DNA of 64,000 nucleotides from JAPKZH01 sp963715635 (GTDB lineage Bacteria > Acidobacteriota > Aminicenantia > Aminicenantales > UBA4085): positions 806,001 to 870,000 of the forward strand of contig OY970261.1 of the NCBI GenBank assembly GCA_963715635.1. The letters run 5' to 3'. Below are positions 41,334 to 50,325 of this stretch, one piece after another. Every line of letters starts with the position of its first letter. The stretch's first letter is position 1. Both the position numbers and the translations under genes were made by a program. A model generated the notes under the pieces. It saw only the letters and a list, made by a program, of their open reading frames with translations, did no database searches and was not told the DNA's origin.

Positions 41334-41502
41334 TTGGAAAGAAACCCTTCCTAGGGTTTCCTTCCAACGGTCGCCCCGCTCCCTGCCATCCTTCCAAGGA
41401 GCATAAAGCCGTGCATCTTCAGGGGGGATACTCTTGGAAGGAAATCCCTGCTTAGGGTCTCCTTCCAAATATCGCTTCGCTCGCTGCCTTCTCTGCAATG
41501 AC
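41334..41502. repeat. tandem 100-bp hairpin repeats plus REP-like sequence
   Basis: Two hairpins exactly 100 bp apart: 41334-41367 (TTGGAA...GAAACCC / GGGTTTC...TTCCAA) and 41434-41468 (TTGGAAGGA / TCCTTCCAA). Each is preceded by GG-A/T-A-CTCTTGGAA. After the second, ATCGCTTCGCTCGCTGCC and CTCTGCAATGAC belong to the same GTCATTGC-type palindrome family as 12420-12490. This occupies most of the 313-bp gap between the FAD oxidoreductase and tetR-like genes and could end transcription of the former. Confidence 0.6.
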
Positions 41503-41529
41503 CATCAGCCCTGGATTCTAGACATGCTC

Positions 41530-41558
41530 TTGACATCCGGCCCCGTTTCGTCTAATAT
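41530..41558 (+). promoter_or_regulatory. sigma-70 promoter of the TetR-RND operon
   Basis: TTGACA at 41530-41535, exactly 17 bp, TAATAT at 41553-41558: near-consensus. The predicted start site falls at the left edge of the palindrome at 41568-41599. Confidence 0.8.
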
Positions 41559-41567
41559 GACCCATTA

Positions 41568-41599
41568 GTTGAAATTTGACTAATTAGTCGAATTTCAGC
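41568..41599. promoter_or_regulatory. probable TetR operator
   Basis: A 32-bp inverted repeat, 14 of 16 positions symmetric, centred on a perfect GACTAATTAGTC at 41578-41589. It covers the predicted transcription start and ends 13 bp before the tetR-like ATG, the expected place for autorepression of the regulator and efflux genes. Confidence 0.72.
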
Positions 41600-41612
41600 G
41601 AAGGAGTCAACT

Positions 41613-42221
41613 ATGGGCGTCAAGGAACGGCGCCAGCGGGAAGAGAAGGCCCGCCTGGCGGCCATCCTGGTCGCGGCCGAAAACATTTTCGCCGAGCACG
41701 GCTATTACCAGGCCCGGATGGAGGATATCGCCGAAGCCGCCGAGCTGGCCAAGGGGACTCTCTACTATTATTTCAAGAGCAAAGACGAGATTTTTCTCCA
41801 CTTGCTCGAGCGCGAATCCAGGCGCGTCCTTGAAGAAATCCAGAAGCGGATCTCCGAGGAGTCCTCGTTCTTGGAGGCCCTGGAAGAGGCCATGGAGTTC
41901 TACCTCGAATATTTCGAGAAGAACCACAGGTTTCTGAAGATGTTTTTGCCCTGCATGTGTGGGTTCATCCATTTCGGGGATGAGGGAACGCTGAGGAAAT
42001 CGACAAAAAGCTTTGAATACCACGGCGAATTTGTCCGGGAAATGATGAAAAGAAAAATGAGCCGCGAAGGCGTGCCCCTGAGCCTGGAGGATCTGCTCAA
42101 GTTCGTCAAGACGCTCCAGATTGGAATCGGACTGAAGCTGCTTGAGGGAAACAAGGCCGAGGCCAAAGCCGCGGCTAGGTTTTTTCTGGATCTCATGAAA
42201 AAAGTGATGGAGGGAAAATAA
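41613..42221 (+). CDS. TetR/AcrR-family transcriptional repressor
   Basis: 202 aa. N-terminal TetR DNA-binding domain: ILVAAENIFAEHGYYQARME, then DIAEAAELAKGTLYYYFKSK (helix-turn-helix with the TLYYYFKSK signature), then KDEIFLHLLERES. The C-terminal ligand domain is helical and unassigned. ATG 41613 follows AAGGAG. It overlaps the TolC-like gene by one base (TAATG), so it is the first gene of the efflux operon and probably represses it through the palindrome at 41568-41599 until a ligand binds. Confidence 0.93.
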   Translation: MGVKERRQREEKARLAAILVAAENIFAEHGYYQARMEDIAEAAELAKGTLYYYFKSKDEIFLHLLERESRRVLEEIQKRISEESSFLEALEEAMEFYLEYFEKNHRFLKMFLPCMCGFIHFGDEGTLRKSTKSFEYHGEFVREMMKRKMSREGVPLSLEDLLKFVKTLQIGIGLKLLEGNKAEAKAAARFFLDLMKKVMEGK

Positions 42222-43528
42222 TGAAATGGACCGCGCATAAAATCGTTGCCGTCGCTGTCGTCCTGGCCTGTATTCTTCCGGCACGAGCCCAGGACAAGCT
42301 CTCGCTGCGCGAATCCGTCGATCTCGTGCTCAAAAACAATGAGCAGGTCCAGATCGCCGCGGAATCCGTGTTTGGGGCGGAGCTCAAGATCAACGAGAGC
42401 AAAAGCCTCTACTGGCCCCAGGTCAATGTTTCGGGCAGCTACATGCGGATGAGCCTCTTCAGCGAGATGACCATCCAGTTCCTGGGCCAGAGCTACAACT
42501 TCAAATTCGGCCTTCCCAACAACTACGATATGCGGGCCTCCGTGATGGAACAGGTGTTCAACTGGGGACGGACCGCCAAGACAGTGGAAATGAGCAGAGC
42601 CGGGCTCGATCTGGCCCAGGATGGCGTCGCTATAACCAAGCACATGCTGTCCTATCAAGTTGTCCCGCTCTTCTATGGGACGGTCTTTTTCAAAGAGGCC
42701 ATCAAGGTCCTAGACGAAAACATCAAGGCCTTCCAGATGAAGCAGGACATCATGAACAAGCGCTACCAGGCGGGCTTGGCCTCGAGTTTCGATATGACCC
42801 TCATCCAGGTCCAGATCAGCGCCCTCCAGGCCCAGAGGCTTGACTTCGAGAACAACATCGCCAAGTTTCGTATCGCCTTCAACGCCCTCGCCGGCCGGGA
42901 CGAAAAGGCTGCGTTCGACCCATCCTCCGAGTTCGCCTTCGAGGCCGTAACTTTCAACAAAGACGAGTTGATTCGAGAGGCTCTGGCCAATCGTATCGAA
43001 TTCCAGCAAGTGGAGCACCAGCTCAACCTGGGCCGCGCCTCGCTCGACCTCGCCAAGACGGGCAATAAACCGACGCTGGCCGCCTCGTTCAATTATGAAT
43101 TCCGCAACGGCTACATGCCCGATATGGAAAAGATTCGAGGCAACTGGACGGCCATGCTGGCCATATCCTACCCGGTCTTCGACGGTTTTCGCGTCGGCGC
43201 CCAGGTCGCTCAAGCGCAGTCCAACCTGAAGACCGTCGAGATGCGCAAGACCGACCTGGAACGGACCGTGGCCATGGAGATCCAATCATCTTTGTCCGAC
43301 ATGAAAACGATCGAGCAAAAATTCGAGATCGAAAAGCTGAAAATCAAGCAGGCCGAAGAAGCCTTGCGGATCGCCGAGGAGCGCTACCAGAACGGCTTTC
43401 TCAGCGCCACAGACCTGATCGACGCCCAGAACACTGTCGAAGGCAGCCGGCTAAACTTCCTTCAGCTAATTTATAATCATACTTTGGGCCAATACAGTCT
43501 GTTCCGCTCATGTGGGAGGAAAATATGA
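42221..43528 (+). CDS. TolC-family outer membrane efflux protein
   Basis: 435 aa with signal peptide (IVAVAVVLACILPARAQ). Two internally similar OEP halves with LSLRESVDLVLKNNEQVQIA at the start of the first and long coiled-coil segments (IQSSLSDMKTIEQKFEIEKL). Strand segments such as VNVSGSYMRMSLFSEM precede the helices. It forms the outer-membrane channel for the adaptor and RND pump encoded next. The stop overlaps the adaptor start as ATGA. Confidence 0.9.
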   Translation: MKWTAHKIVAVAVVLACILPARAQDKLSLRESVDLVLKNNEQVQIAAESVFGAELKINESKSLYWPQVNVSGSYMRMSLFSEMTIQFLGQSYNFKFGLPNNYDMRASVMEQVFNWGRTAKTVEMSRAGLDLAQDGVAITKHMLSYQVVPLFYGTVFFKEAIKVLDENIKAFQMKQDIMNKRYQAGLASSFDMTLIQVQISALQAQRLDFENNIAKFRIAFNALAGRDEKAAFDPSSEFAFEAVTFNKDELIREALANRIEFQQVEHQLNLGRASLDLAKTGNKPTLAASFNYEFRNGYMPDMEKIRGNWTAMLAISYPVFDGFRVGAQVAQAQSNLKTVEMRKTDLERTVAMEIQSSLSDMKTIEQKFEIEKLKIKQAEEALRIAEERYQNGFLSATDLIDAQNTVEGSRLNFLQLIYNHTLGQYSLFRSCGRKI

Positions 43529-44439
43529 AAATCGGAAAAATTCTCATCGTCTTGATTCTCATCGTCTTGGCCGTCTTTATCGGCATCCGCGTCAACCAGA
43601 ATATCCAAGCCAAGAAAAAAGCGATGAGCCAGCCGGCCGCAGAAAAGGTCGTTCCGGTCGAGACGACGCAGCCGGCGCGCCAGGAGATCACCGAGACGAT
43701 CCACGCGTCCGCCAACGTCCAGGCGGATTCCGAGGTCACCATCTACTCCAAGGTCAACGGTAAGATTGCCCAGAACTTGGTTAAAATGGGGAGCAGAGTC
43801 CAGCCCGGCCAGGTCGTCGCGATCGTCAACCGGGACGAGGTCGGCTACGATTTCAAGCCGTTCGAGGTCAAGTGCGATGCAAAGGGTGTGGTGTCCAAGC
43901 TCATGCTGAACCCTGGCGCCGCTGTCAATCCCAACGTGCCCCTGATGACCCTGGTCGATATCGACACCGTCAAGGCCGTGGCCGCGGTCGACGAGAAGAA
44001 GATCCGCTTTATCAAAATGGACCAGGCGGCCCGGGTGATTCTCGAGGCCTATCCGGGCGAGGTCTTCGCCGCCCGGGTGACAAATATCAGCCCGGTCGCC
44101 AACGCCGTGAACCGGACGATCGACGTGGAACTCAGCATTCCCAATGCCGGCCACCGCATTAAGCCAGGCATGTACGCCGAGGTCGAATGGATCGAGAGCC
44201 GACGGTCCTCGCTGGTCGTCCCCCTGACGTCCGTCGTGGAAAGAACCGGCCAGAAATATGTCTTTCTCGCCGATAGCGGCCTGGCCCGCCTCACCGCCGT
44301 GACGCTGGGCGCCGTTGTCGGCGACTCCGTCGAAATCCTCTCCGGGCTCAAAGGTGACGAGAGAATCGTTACAACCGGAGCCGGTCAGCTCAACGACAAG
44401 GACAAAATCAGGACCATTAAGCCGGCCGCCGCCCTCTGA
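43525..44439 (+). CDS. RND efflux periplasmic adaptor (membrane fusion protein)
   Basis: 304 aa from ATG 43525, preceded by GGAGGAAAAT; an upstream ATG at 43510 is less well placed. N-terminal membrane anchor (IGKILIVLILIVLAVFIGIR), a barrel-sandwich hybrid domain with SEVTIYSKVNGKIAQNLVKM and GSRVQPGQVVAIVNRDEVGY, no long alpha-hairpin, then beta-barrel (NRTIDVELSIPNAGHRIKPG, MYAEVEWIE) and membrane-proximal domains. It links the RND pump to the outer-membrane channel. The hairpin is very short compared with AcrA, a feature of some adaptors in this phylum range. Confidence 0.9.
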   Translation: MKIGKILIVLILIVLAVFIGIRVNQNIQAKKKAMSQPAAEKVVPVETTQPARQEITETIHASANVQADSEVTIYSKVNGKIAQNLVKMGSRVQPGQVVAIVNRDEVGYDFKPFEVKCDAKGVVSKLMLNPGAAVNPNVPLMTLVDIDTVKAVAAVDEKKIRFIKMDQAARVILEAYPGEVFAARVTNISPVANAVNRTIDVELSIPNAGHRIKPGMYAEVEWIESRRSSLVVPLTSVVERTGQKYVFLADSGLARLTAVTLGAVVGDSVEILSGLKGDERIVTTGAGQLNDKDKIRTIKPAAAL

Positions 44440-44460
44440 GCGGGAAGGAATATTGATGCC

Positions 44461-47400
44461 ATGAGAATAGCCGACATTTCAATACGACAACCCGTGTTCA
44501 TCACCATGATCATCGTCGCCCTGGTGGTCATCGGCGCCCTCTCCTATTCACGGCTCGGCGTCAACCTCATGCCCGACGTTTCGCTGCCGGTTATTGCCGT
44601 CACCGTGGCCAACCCCGGAGTCGGGCCCGAAGAGATGGAATCCCAGGTGGCCAAGCCGATTGAAGATGTCCTCAGCACCATCAACGGCCTCGATAAGATC
44701 AGTTCCACGTCGGCCGAAGGAGTCGTGGTCATCGTGGCCCAATTCGTCCTGGAGAAAGACTCCCAACTGGCCTCCACGGAGGTCCGGGAAAAAGTGGCTT
44801 CGATCCGGAACGCCCTTCCCCGGGAGATCATCGAGCCAATCATCAACAAGTTCGACCCGACCGCCGTGCCGATCGTCTCCTTTGCCATCCTGAGCAAAAG
44901 CGGCAGGATGAGCCTGTCGGAGGTCCGCTCGTACGTCGAGGACAAGATCCAACCCCTGGTCCAGCAGGTGGACGGGGTCGGGTCCGTTGATATCATCGGC
45001 GGGCTGGAGAGGGAGATCCAGGTCGAAACCAGCCTTGGGAGAATGAACGCCCAGGGCATCTCCATCGTCCAGGTCAACCAGGCCATCCGGGGCGAGAACC
45101 TCAACATGCCGGCCGGACGCGTCACCGAGAAGTCCCAGGATTTCCTGGTCCGGACCAAGGCCGAGTTCACGAGCCTTGAGGAGATGCGGAACATCGTTGT
45201 GGCCAATGTCGCCGGAAACCCGGTTTATCTGAAAGATATCGCCGTCGTCAAGGACGCCTTCAAGACCAAGCGAACGATCTCCCGCCTCAACGGTCAGGAA
45301 TGTGTCTCGATCGTTATCCAAAAGCAGTCGGGCACGAACACAGTCAAAGTGGCGGACCAGGTCCATAAGAAGATCGCCGCCATCCAAGCCTCTAATGCCG
45401 ACCTGGATATTCGCACGACTATGGACTCGTCCCTGATGATCAAGGACTCCCGCGACGATGTCATCAACACCCTGATGATCGGCATCTTCTTGGCCGGGCT
45501 CGTTGTCCTCTTCTCTTTCGGCGACCTTCGCAACACGCTCATCACCGTCGCCGGCCTGCCCGTCTGTATCATCGCCTCCTTCGCCGTCATGAGCGCGCTT
45601 GGATACACGGTGAATATGATCACGCTGCTGGCTCTGAGTCTGTCGGTGGGGCTTCTGATCGACGACGCCATCGTTGTCCGCGAGAATATCTTCCGGCACA
45701 TGGAGAAGCTGCACCAGGATCCTCACAAAGCGGCGAGCGACGGGACGTCCGAAGTGGGCCTGGCCGTCACGGCTACGACCATGACCATCGTGGCGGTCTT
45801 TCTCCCGGTGGCCTTCACCACCGGGATCGCGGGGAAATTCTTCCGCCAGTTCGGGGTGACGGTGGCCGCCGCCGTTCTCATCTCGCTGTTTGAGGCCTTT
45901 ACTTTTGCCCCCATGCTCTCCGCCCATTTCTTCAAAAAAGTCGAGCGGAACGGCAAGAAAACGCTGTCCTCGCGCTTTCAAGGCCTCGTCTCCAAGATCT
46001 ACGAGACCTTGGGGAACAACTATCGTCCTTTGCTGCGCTGGGCCCTGAACCATCGGAAAACCGTAATTGCCGTGACAACGGTCATCTTCTTCTTCAGCGG
46101 CTATCTTTTTACCGTAATCGGGACGGGCACGACTCCCCATGGAGAAAGGGCGGAATTCAACTTGCAGATCCAGACGGCCTCGGGCAGTTCGCTCGACCAG
46201 ACCGACAAGGTCGTCCGGACGATCGAAGAAGTTCTTCATCGGCAAGCGGAGATCGGGGATGTGGCGACGGTTGTGGGCTCGACCGACGGATCCTCCGACG
46301 TGGCCACGATCAATGTGAAAGTCAATATTCCCGTCCAGGAGACTCAGGTTTTTCAGGATAAGCTGCGTCCGCGGTTGGCGGTCATTCCGGGGGCTTCGAT
46401 CACCTTCCAGGAGGCGTCATCCATGGGAGGGGCGGCGTTCGCTGCCTTTCAGCAGCTGCCTATTCAAATTAACCTTAAGGGGACGGACCTGCCCAGCCTG
46501 ATAAAAGCGAGCGAAAACGTCAAACTTGCTCTGCAAAACATCAATGGCCTGGTCGACGTCAACAGCGATAATAGGCCCCCCAAGCCCGAGATCCAAATTC
46601 AGGTTGACCGGGAGCGTGGCTCCCGGCTCGGCGTGGGAACGTTTCAGGTGGCCTCCTTCATGCGCTCGTTTATCGACGGCGACACGACGTCCAAGTACCG
46701 CGAGGGCGACAAACTTGTAGACATAAGGGTTCGGGCGTCGGAGGATGTCCGCTCCAATATCGACCGGCTCGGCCGAGTTTACATGCCCACGATGCGGGGC
46801 GGCTCCATCACCCTTGACCAGGTCGGCGTTCTCAATACCGTCAATGGTCCCACTCAGATCAAAAGGGCTAACCGGACCCGGCAGATCATGATCGGCGCTA
46901 ACATCCTCAAGGGTCGAGCCCTGAACGAAATTACCCAAAAAGTCGATGCGGCCCTGGCTGGCATCCGGTTTCCTTCCGGTATCAGCTATGAGTTCGGCGG
47001 TCAGGTCGAACAGACTAGGAAGATGTTCGCCTCTCTACTGCTGGCCCTGCTCCTGGCCATCGTCTTCGTCTATATGGTGCTCGCTTCCCAGTTTGGGTCT
47101 TTTGTCCAGCCGTTCGTCATCATGCTTGCGCTGCCTCTGTCGATCATCGGCGCCGTGCTCGGCCTTTTGCTGGCCAATAAGCTGTTCGACATGGTGGCGT
47201 TCATCGGCTTGATCATGCTCATGGGACTGGTCACCAAGAACTCCATCCTGCTTGTCGATTACACGAATGTTTTGAGACGAAGGGGCTTGAAGCGGTTTGA
47301 CGCCATTATCGAGGCCGGCTCGACGCGGCTGCGGCCCATCCTCATGACCACGATGGCCATGATTTTGGGCATGATCCCGGTGGCCGCCGGATTCGGGACA

Positions 47401-47565
47401 AGCTCCAGCTTCCGGGCGCCGATCGGCTACACCATCATCGGAGGGCTGATCAGCTCCACCCTGCTGACGCTGGTGATCGTGCCGGTCGTTTACTCGATCT
47501 TGGATGATCTCGTGTTAAAAGTCAGGGGCCGCCGGAAAAAGGACCTTTTAAAGGAATCAAAATAA
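44461..47565 (+). CDS. RND efflux transporter, HAE-1 (AcrB/MexB-like) family
   Basis: 1034 aa, full family length. N-terminus RIADISIRQPVFITMIIVAL, porter domain segments GVNLMPDVSLPVIAVTVANP and GLDKISSTSAEGVVVIVAQF, helix 4 LSLSVGLLIDDAIVVRENIF with the Asp pair that carries protons, and helix 10-11 LIMLMGLVTKNSILLVDYTN with the conserved Lys. Twelve membrane helices. It exports hydrophobic or amphiphilic compounds using the proton gradient. Last gene of the TetR-TolC-adaptor-RND operon. A hairpin at 47571-47594 between it and the convergent kinase gene could stop transcription, but lacks a T-tract. Confidence 0.95.
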   Translation: MRIADISIRQPVFITMIIVALVVIGALSYSRLGVNLMPDVSLPVIAVTVANPGVGPEEMESQVAKPIEDVLSTINGLDKISSTSAEGVVVIVAQFVLEKDSQLASTEVREKVASIRNALPREIIEPIINKFDPTAVPIVSFAILSKSGRMSLSEVRSYVEDKIQPLVQQVDGVGSVDIIGGLEREIQVETSLGRMNAQGISIVQVNQAIRGENLNMPAGRVTEKSQDFLVRTKAEFTSLEEMRNIVVANVAGNPVYLKDIAVVKDAFKTKRTISRLNGQECVSIVIQKQSGTNTVKVADQVHKKIAAIQASNADLDIRTTMDSSLMIKDSRDDVINTLMIGIFLAGLVVLFSFGDLRNTLITVAGLPVCIIASFAVMSALGYTVNMITLLALSLSVGLLIDDAIVVRENIFRHMEKLHQDPHKAASDGTSEVGLAVTATTMTIVAVFLPVAFTTGIAGKFFRQFGVTVAAAVLISLFEAFTFAPMLSAHFFKKVERNGKKTLSSRFQGLVSKIYETLGNNYRPLLRWALNHRKTVIAVTTVIFFFSGYLFTVIGTGTTPHGERAEFNLQIQTASGSSLDQTDKVVRTIEEVLHRQAEIGDVATVVGSTDGSSDVATINVKVNIPVQETQVFQDKLRPRLAVIPGASITFQEASSMGGAAFAAFQQLPIQINLKGTDLPSLIKASENVKLALQNINGLVDVNSDNRPPKPEIQIQVDRERGSRLGVGTFQVASFMRSFIDGDTTSKYREGDKLVDIRVRASEDVRSNIDRLGRVYMPTMRGGSITLDQVGVLNTVNGPTQIKRANRTRQIMIGANILKGRALNEITQKVDAALAGIRFPSGISYEFGGQVEQTRKMFASLLLALLLAIVFVYMVLASQFGSFVQPFVIMLALPLSIIGAVLGLLLANKLFDMVAFIGLIMLMGLVTKNSILLVDYTNVLRRRGLKRFDAIIEAGSTRLRPILMTTMAMILGMIPVAAGFGTSSSFRAPIGYTIIGGLISSTLLTLVIVPVVYSILDDLVLKVRGRRKKDLLKESK

Positions 47566-47654
47566 ATTCATTCCGAATGGATCTTCCATCCGGACCGGCG
47601 TATGGCCATAAGTCGATAGGAAATTTCGCGGCGCATCGATAAGTTTTCCGGCCC

Positions 47655-50267
47655 TCATAGACCGCTGTACCTTTTGGTTTTCTCGTCGAATTTGGCTTTT
47701 TCGTTTCTGACGATCTCTTGGAAATCCTTTTCCTGGCGCAGACTATCAAAGTAGGGGTTGCTGATGAGAAAGGGATAAGGGTACATATAGTCTTGGACCA
47801 ATTGAAAGCCCTGTTCATTGCCGAGCTTGATATTTTGGATCGCTTCCTTTCTCATCCCCAGAAGACTTAAAGTGCATGTGATATCGTAACGAAATTTGTC
47901 TGCGTCTTGAATCATGGCCAGAGCCTTTTCCGTGTCCCCCCGGGTGGCCAAGAGCCATGCCGTAAGCCATTTCTGGCGCTTCTGCAGATTGGTAGAGGAG
48001 GGGGGATTTTTCTCAAGCCAGAGCAGCTCTTTTTCGGCATCCTCAAAATTTTTCATTATGATGAGCAGTCGGGCGTACTGGAGGTGCGTCTGAGACTGGC
48101 TTGGATTAGTGGCCAGGGCTTGCTTCATCAGGCCGGCCGCCTCCGCATATTTTCCATTATACATATTGCAGATCGCTGCGCTGCGATAAGCTTCATCATT
48201 CATGGGGTCGTACTCGATAGCCCGCTGATAGTATTTTATGGCCTGGGCATCCAAGCCGATACTCCGCAAAAAAGCTCCGGCGCTGAAATTCGCCTCTGAG
48301 CTATCGGGGTCCAATTCAACCGCTTTTTTAAAGCTGGCATAAGCCTTGTCGAAGTCTCCTTGATGAAAATAGGCCCATCCCATGCCCGCATAGACTTCGG
48401 CCACGGTGTCATTCTTGGCAAACGCATCTTGAAAATTCTTGATCATCGCCGTCAGATTCTCCTTGGCCGAGGGGTCCCCCCCTTGTTTGGTTTGGACATA
48501 TCGGGCCTCGTAGACGTTGCCCAAACCCCAATAGGCCTGCCAATAATTCGGGTCGAGATCGATCGCCCTTTTATACAGGTTGACGGCTTCATAGAAATCT
48601 TCCACTTTTTCGCTTTCGCGGTATCTTCTTTGCGCGTCTTGCCCGCGATGCCTCAAGATATAGGCATCCGTATGGGATGTTTCCATTTTTTGGGAGGCCA
48701 GCAAGGCGCTCTCGCTAAGTTTGATGTTAAGCTGCCTGGCAATATCGCTGGAGATCAGGCCGGCCACTTTCAGATAGCCGGCCTCCAGTTTCTCCTCATA
48801 TTGTTGAGCCCAGATAATCGACCCGCTGCCGGCATCGATCAGGTTGACGTTCACGCGGATCGTCTCTTTTTCGATTTGCACCAAGCCGTGAAGAATTTTT
48901 TCGACGTTGAGGGCTTTTCCGATTTCAACCGGATCGCTGGCCGGATCGGCAAACCGTCCTGAGGAATATTCCCACATGACATTCAAGGTGCCGAGGTTGG
49001 AAAGCTTGGTCCGGATGTCGTTTTCCAGGCCCTTGCAGAGGGCCGCCTGATTTGCGTCCAAGCTAAGGATTTGAAAGGGAAGCACGGCAATGGAATTTTT
49101 TGTTGGCGTTTTGGCGGGAATCCCGGCTTCCGCAAGTTTGGTCCCAGGCTTTTCCATGGGAACTTTCGGTGAGACGGAGCGAAAGATCAAATATCCGACG
49201 GACGCCAGAATGATGATGGCCAGGCCGATCCCCAGAATACGTCCTAGGCGGGAAAGCCGGGGGGGAGCAAGGGATGGTGCCGTTGCCCGGGACGGGGTTT
49301 TTTGAGCCCGCAAAATCGTCGTCCCGATCGTATTCAGCTCTGACAGGAGTTCACCGGCATCCTGATACCGTCGCTCCTCCTTTTTTTCCAGGCATTTGAG
49401 GATCAGCCGGTTGAGGCTTTCGGGGATCTGGGGGATCCATTCCTTTGGCGGAATGGGGGGTTCGATCTCCTGTTTCCTGAGGATGCTCAGGGTCGTCTCG
49501 CCCTCGAAAGGGACTTTTCCCGTGATCATCTCGTAAAGGATGATCCCCAGGGAATAGATATCGGAGCGCTGGTCCACAACCTTTCCTTCTGCCTGTTCAG
49601 GCGACATATACTCAGGCGTCCCGATGGCGATGCCTTCGCCCGTCCAGCCCTTGGCGTGAAGGGAGCGGGCGATCCCGAAATCCATGATGCGCGCCGTTCC
49701 CGAGGGGTCGATGATGATATTGTGGGGTTTGAGGTCTCTGTGAACGACGTTCCAGCGATGCGCCTCGGTCAGGCCCTCGCACACTTGCCTGGCGTAATTG
49801 ACGGCCGTTCCCGCGTTCAAAGGGCCGGTCAGGCGAATGATGTTTTTCAGGTTTTCTCCCGGCACATATTCCATCGTGATATAGAAAATACCCGAAGATT
49901 CCCCCAAGTCAAACATCCGGCAGACGTTCTTGTGGGCAATCCTCCGGGCCAGCCGTATTTCGTTCCGGAAGCGCTCGATCGTCTTTGGGTCGGAGGAGAC
50001 TTCCGGCTTGATAAGCTTGAGGGCGACCTTTTCGCGGATCTTCGTGTCAAAAACTTTATAGACCTTTCCCATCCCGCCCGTGCCGATTTTTTCAATGACC
50101 TGGTAGCGGTCTGCAAAAGACGCGCCCGTCTCCAATTCAAAAAAGGGAGGCAGAGTCCGGGTTTCGACAGGCTCGGGGGCAGGGGAGACCTTTGTCAGAG
50201 ACGTTCCGCAATCCGAGCAGTAGCGGCTTGTCTGGGGATTTTCAAAATTGCATTGCGGGCATTTCAT
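47655..50267 (-). CDS. Ser/Thr protein kinase with zinc ribbon, TolB-like domain and TPRs
   Basis: 870 aa. N-terminal zinc ribbon MKCPQCNFENPQTSRYCSDC (four Cys), then a PknB-type kinase: glycine loop IGTGGMGKVYKVFD, catalytic Lys in VALKLIKPE, HRDLKPHNIIID and MDFGIARS (DFG). A membrane helix near residue 350 (LGRILGIGLAIIILASVGYL) puts the rest outside. Residues about 390-540 form a TolB/FlgO-like domain (NSIAVLPFQILSLDANQAAL; IIWAQQYEEKLEAGYLKVAG), followed by at least five TPRs (YWQAYWGLGNVYEARYVQTK; AEVYAGMGWAYFHQGDFDKA). This architecture is abundant in Acidobacteriota and Aminicenantes. Ligand and targets unknown. Own promoter at 50297-50325. Confidence 0.93.
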   Translation of the reverse strand: MKCPQCNFENPQTSRYCSDCGTSLTKVSPAPEPVETRTLPPFFELETGASFADRYQVIEKIGTGGMGKVYKVFDTKIREKVALKLIKPEVSSDPKTIERFRNEIRLARRIAHKNVCRMFDLGESSGIFYITMEYVPGENLKNIIRLTGPLNAGTAVNYARQVCEGLTEAHRWNVVHRDLKPHNIIIDPSGTARIMDFGIARSLHAKGWTGEGIAIGTPEYMSPEQAEGKVVDQRSDIYSLGIILYEMITGKVPFEGETTLSILRKQEIEPPIPPKEWIPQIPESLNRLILKCLEKKEERRYQDAGELLSELNTIGTTILRAQKTPSRATAPSLAPPRLSRLGRILGIGLAIIILASVGYLIFRSVSPKVPMEKPGTKLAEAGIPAKTPTKNSIAVLPFQILSLDANQAALCKGLENDIRTKLSNLGTLNVMWEYSSGRFADPASDPVEIGKALNVEKILHGLVQIEKETIRVNVNLIDAGSGSIIWAQQYEEKLEAGYLKVAGLISSDIARQLNIKLSESALLASQKMETSHTDAYILRHRGQDAQRRYRESEKVEDFYEAVNLYKRAIDLDPNYWQAYWGLGNVYEARYVQTKQGGDPSAKENLTAMIKNFQDAFAKNDTVAEVYAGMGWAYFHQGDFDKAYASFKKAVELDPDSSEANFSAGAFLRSIGLDAQAIKYYQRAIEYDPMNDEAYRSAAICNMYNGKYAEAAGLMKQALATNPSQSQTHLQYARLLIIMKNFEDAEKELLWLEKNPPSSTNLQKRQKWLTAWLLATRGDTEKALAMIQDADKFRYDITCTLSLLGMRKEAIQNIKLGNEQGFQLVQDYMYPYPFLISNPYFDSLRQEKDFQEIVRNEKAKFDEKTKRYSGL

Positions 50268-50296
50268 GTCCGACCCCTTCTCCTGTCCGCGGGATA

Positions 50297-50325
50297 ATCA
50301 TAGTGTCTATGGCCAGAAGAGTCAA
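50297..50325 (-). promoter_or_regulatory. sigma-70 promoter of the kinase gene
   Basis: Minus strand TTGACT at 50325-50320, 17-bp spacer, TATGAT at 50302-50297, about 30 nt before the ATG at 50267. It begins right where the penicillin acylase gene stops. Confidence 0.6.

Noticed and set aside
44548..46245. Long open frame (565 codons) antisense to the RND transporter gene
   Set aside because: Composition is the mirror of a GC-rich coding sequence, no recognisable domain or ribosome site; the sense protein is certain.
47571..47594. Terminator between the RND and kinase genes
   Set aside because: A 24-nt hairpin is present but no T-tract follows on either strand, so it is mentioned only with the RND gene.
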